From: Zymoseptoria tritici IPO323
Lineage: Eukaryota; Ascomycota; Dothideomycetes; Mycosphaerellales; Mycosphaerellaceae
NCBI RefSeq assembly: GCF_000219625.1
Contig: NC_018204.1
Location: 372,001 to 436,000, forward strand
Direction: 5' to 3'
DNA: 64,000 nucleotides
Part shown: piece by piece, positions 62,075-64,000 of the stretch
How the letters are laid out: the number at the start of each line of letters is the position of its first letter
Numbering within the stretch: position 1 is the stretch's first letter
The notes under the pieces: generated by a model
Told to the model about the DNA's origin: nothing
The model's database searches: none
The model's input: only the letters and a program-made list of their open reading frames with translations
Position numbers and translations under genes: made by a program

Positions 62075-64000
62075 TGATGTTTGCGACTGAAAAGTCACCG
62101 AATCCACCGTCGGGCGTGATTCCGATCATGTTTGAAAACATCGTCATTTGTCTCGCTATCATCCGTCGCCGACTTGCCCTGACCAAGCTTCCTCTTCTGG
62201 GGCCGTGTTCCAAGCGATGCGGCTTTCATGCAAAGAGGTGATTTGAGCTGCAGTGATTCATCGCCACTCGAGGTTTTCGCAAACCCAAGACGCATGCAAC
62301 TCGCCTTTGTCCATGATTCTTGCTGCGCCTGCAAGCATTGCGTCGACTTGGTCGACGCAATCATTGCAATTCTATAGCAAACAACCCAGTGTCTGGTCGT
62401 GTGCAAAGCTGCTACAACTCCATCCTCCCAAGTTCTTCCATGCACAAACCAGGTGTTGACCAAAGTCGTGCTCCATCCTCAAACCCTTTCGGCCTTCGAT
62501 TTGTAGTCGTCTTCCCAACTCAACCTGACGTCCTCTCCGTCTTCTCTGGGAATCATTTGATATCGACGATTCTCCGCCACCTCGTCTACCCCCAGACCGC
62601 CCAGATCGAGGCCGGCGAAGAGAAGGGCCTTTTCGATTCGTCTCTTTGAATCGACTAGACCATGTGAAGACGGGCCGGATCCTTCCCAGTGCCAGCTTGC
62701 TGCACCGGTGTTGGGGTCAGTCCAGACGAGGTGATGGAGTCGTCTGGAAACACGGGCGAGCTTGTGGGAATACGGTGTGCTCGAAAATGGAAGTCGCACT
62801 ATGCTGGAAGATCTTATCCTTGAGAAGATGGTCGTGCTGGATTTTATGGGCGAATATCCGAGGCACTGGTTGGAGCTGGACTGATCCTTCTTGAGGTCGA
62901 GAGTACGCGTCCTCTTCCATTCTTTTGCGAAGCTTCGGATGGTCTGCACGTTGAGGTGTTTCTCCCTGATAACCACGTCCAAATCGTGCATCGAGGGCAG
63001 ACCCGTCGCCACGGTCAGCGTGCGGCTTCGTTGATCGAGTGGACCGGTAGCAGAAATTTGGTCCTTCAAGCTCTCCAGCTGGGCTCTCAGACCGAGGATC
63101 TTCTCCCTGCGCTCTCGCATTGCAGGCTGCAGAGCATATGAGAGGAGTGACAAAAACGTGAGGACACCGTACTCCTCCCGTGCAAGCGCAATGTGGGTCT
63201 TCTCCGAGTCTGAGAGCAAGGCAATGGGCGACGGTGCTCTCCAAGAAAATACTGGCAATATGGAGTCGGATCGGCGTTCAGCGGCTTTGACTGTGATTGT
63301 ACGAATTTCCTTGTTGACTGTATCGATCTGCGCTTCCGAGAGGCCCTGCAGGCTAGCCATCGCGTCCAGATAAAACTCCAAGGTCTCAAGCTCTGCCGGC
63401 AGGTGATTGAGAACGTCGTCCACCAGCTTGCCCAGATTCTTCATCCTTGTGGGATTCGCCGATTGTAGCGTCCTGCAGGCAGAGCGTCCATCTGGATGCG
63501 GCAAGAGAGCATCCGCAACGCTTGCGAATTGGTGTTTTATCCAAGCCGAGTCCTTCATTTCCATACCTCGTTGGCTGCACCTCTCCACTCTCTCCACCCA
63601 ATCGGCGTTCTCTGCCAGGTCTTTAGCCCACGACTGCCTCTTTCCTTTGCGTTTCTTCTCTCTCTTTTGGTAGGAAGCGCCGAGCTCCCGCAGCTCGAGA
63701 AGCTGATACTGCACCGTTCCCGGCTCGTTTGCGCCGTCCTGTTGCCACCAATGTGACATGCCAAGAGGCGGTTCGTTAATCCACTCCATCCATCTTGCCG
63801 GGAGGTTGAAGCCTATCTTGGCCAATGCTTTGAAGTCGCTAGGTCGGATCGTTGGGACAAGATCTTGGTCGTACTCGAAGTGCACCACCTGGTTTTGTCC
63901 CGGGCAGAGTGCCACCGTCCAGGCCAGGACCACGAGGCAGATTGCAGCGAAAGGGACTGCGACTCGAAGTATAGTCCATTTCAGTGCGCTCGACCTCGTT
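61956..64000 (-). pseudogene. long membrane-anchored protein, 5' end beyond the window
   Basis: The frame is open from the window edge: a hydrophobic anchor (FAAICLVVLAWTVALC), then GFNLPARWMEWINEPPLGMS, a long helical region (DDVLNHLPAELETLEFYLDA, AQIDTVNKEIRTITVKAAER), a hydrophobic patch (YGVLTFLSLLSYALQP) and a coiled coil, to TGA at 62479-62481. The same frame continues (GWSTTLVNTWFVHGRTWEDG) to about 62130, then one base over (MIGITPDGGFGDFSVANITN) to TGA at 61956. The TGA is one change from CGA. Between about 62900 and 62720 another frame is better (VPRIFAHKIQHDHLLKDKIF), implying a compensating pair of frame changes. Over 650 residues in the window. Family not recognised. Confidence 0.5.

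Overview
The window looks like nuclear DNA of a filamentous ascomycete (Pezizomycotina). A Dothideomycete is my best guess, from general character only. The evidence is short 43-150 nt introns with GT(A/G)NGT donors and CTAAC-like branch sites, Fot1/pogo, hAT and chromovirus-type Gypsy elements, and repeats whose divergence is almost entirely C-to-T/G-to-A transitions, the signature of repeat-induced point mutation (RIP). I recognise no conserved housekeeping gene in 64 kb and see no rRNA, tRNA or CRISPR array. Together with about one third transposon sequence, this suggests an accessory, subtelomeric or otherwise gene-poor compartment.

Layout. About 0-12 kb is GC-rich with small gene-like frames and relics, cut by a 524-bp AT-rich element (4539-5062) and a 343-bp miniature element (7156-7498). 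A RIP-degraded Fot1/pogo transposon occupies 12187-14390. About 14.8-20.2 kb is a cluster of moderately damaged genes. From 20.2 to 26.8 kb there are small genes and one long broken gene that contains a miniature element (22836-26665), which itself contains a hAT transposon (23110-26564). From 27 to 29 kb there are small genes. A 12.3-kb inverted-repeat DNA element (29192-41467) carries an integrase-type DDE transposase, two accessory genes and a nested Gypsy chromovirus (30344-37270). From 41.5 to 44.6 kb there are gene remnants, then a second hAT element (44641-47582). From 47.6 kb to the end there are mostly minus-strand small genes and relics, one intact 335-codon gene (59764-60771) and a long partial minus-strand gene that runs off the right edge.

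Two patterns tie the window together. First, every outermost mobile element whose ends I could define lies inside a gene-like reading frame, and four of these frames read on in phase across the site when the element and one target-site copy are ignored. Second, the gene-like frames outside the elements repeatedly carry isolated TAG, TAA or TGA codons that are each one C-to-T change from CAG, CAA or CGA, plus occasional one-base frame changes. I read this as RIP-like mutation spilling into, or having acted on, genes of a decaying compartment. Functions below are given only where motifs support them; most genes are unrecognised.
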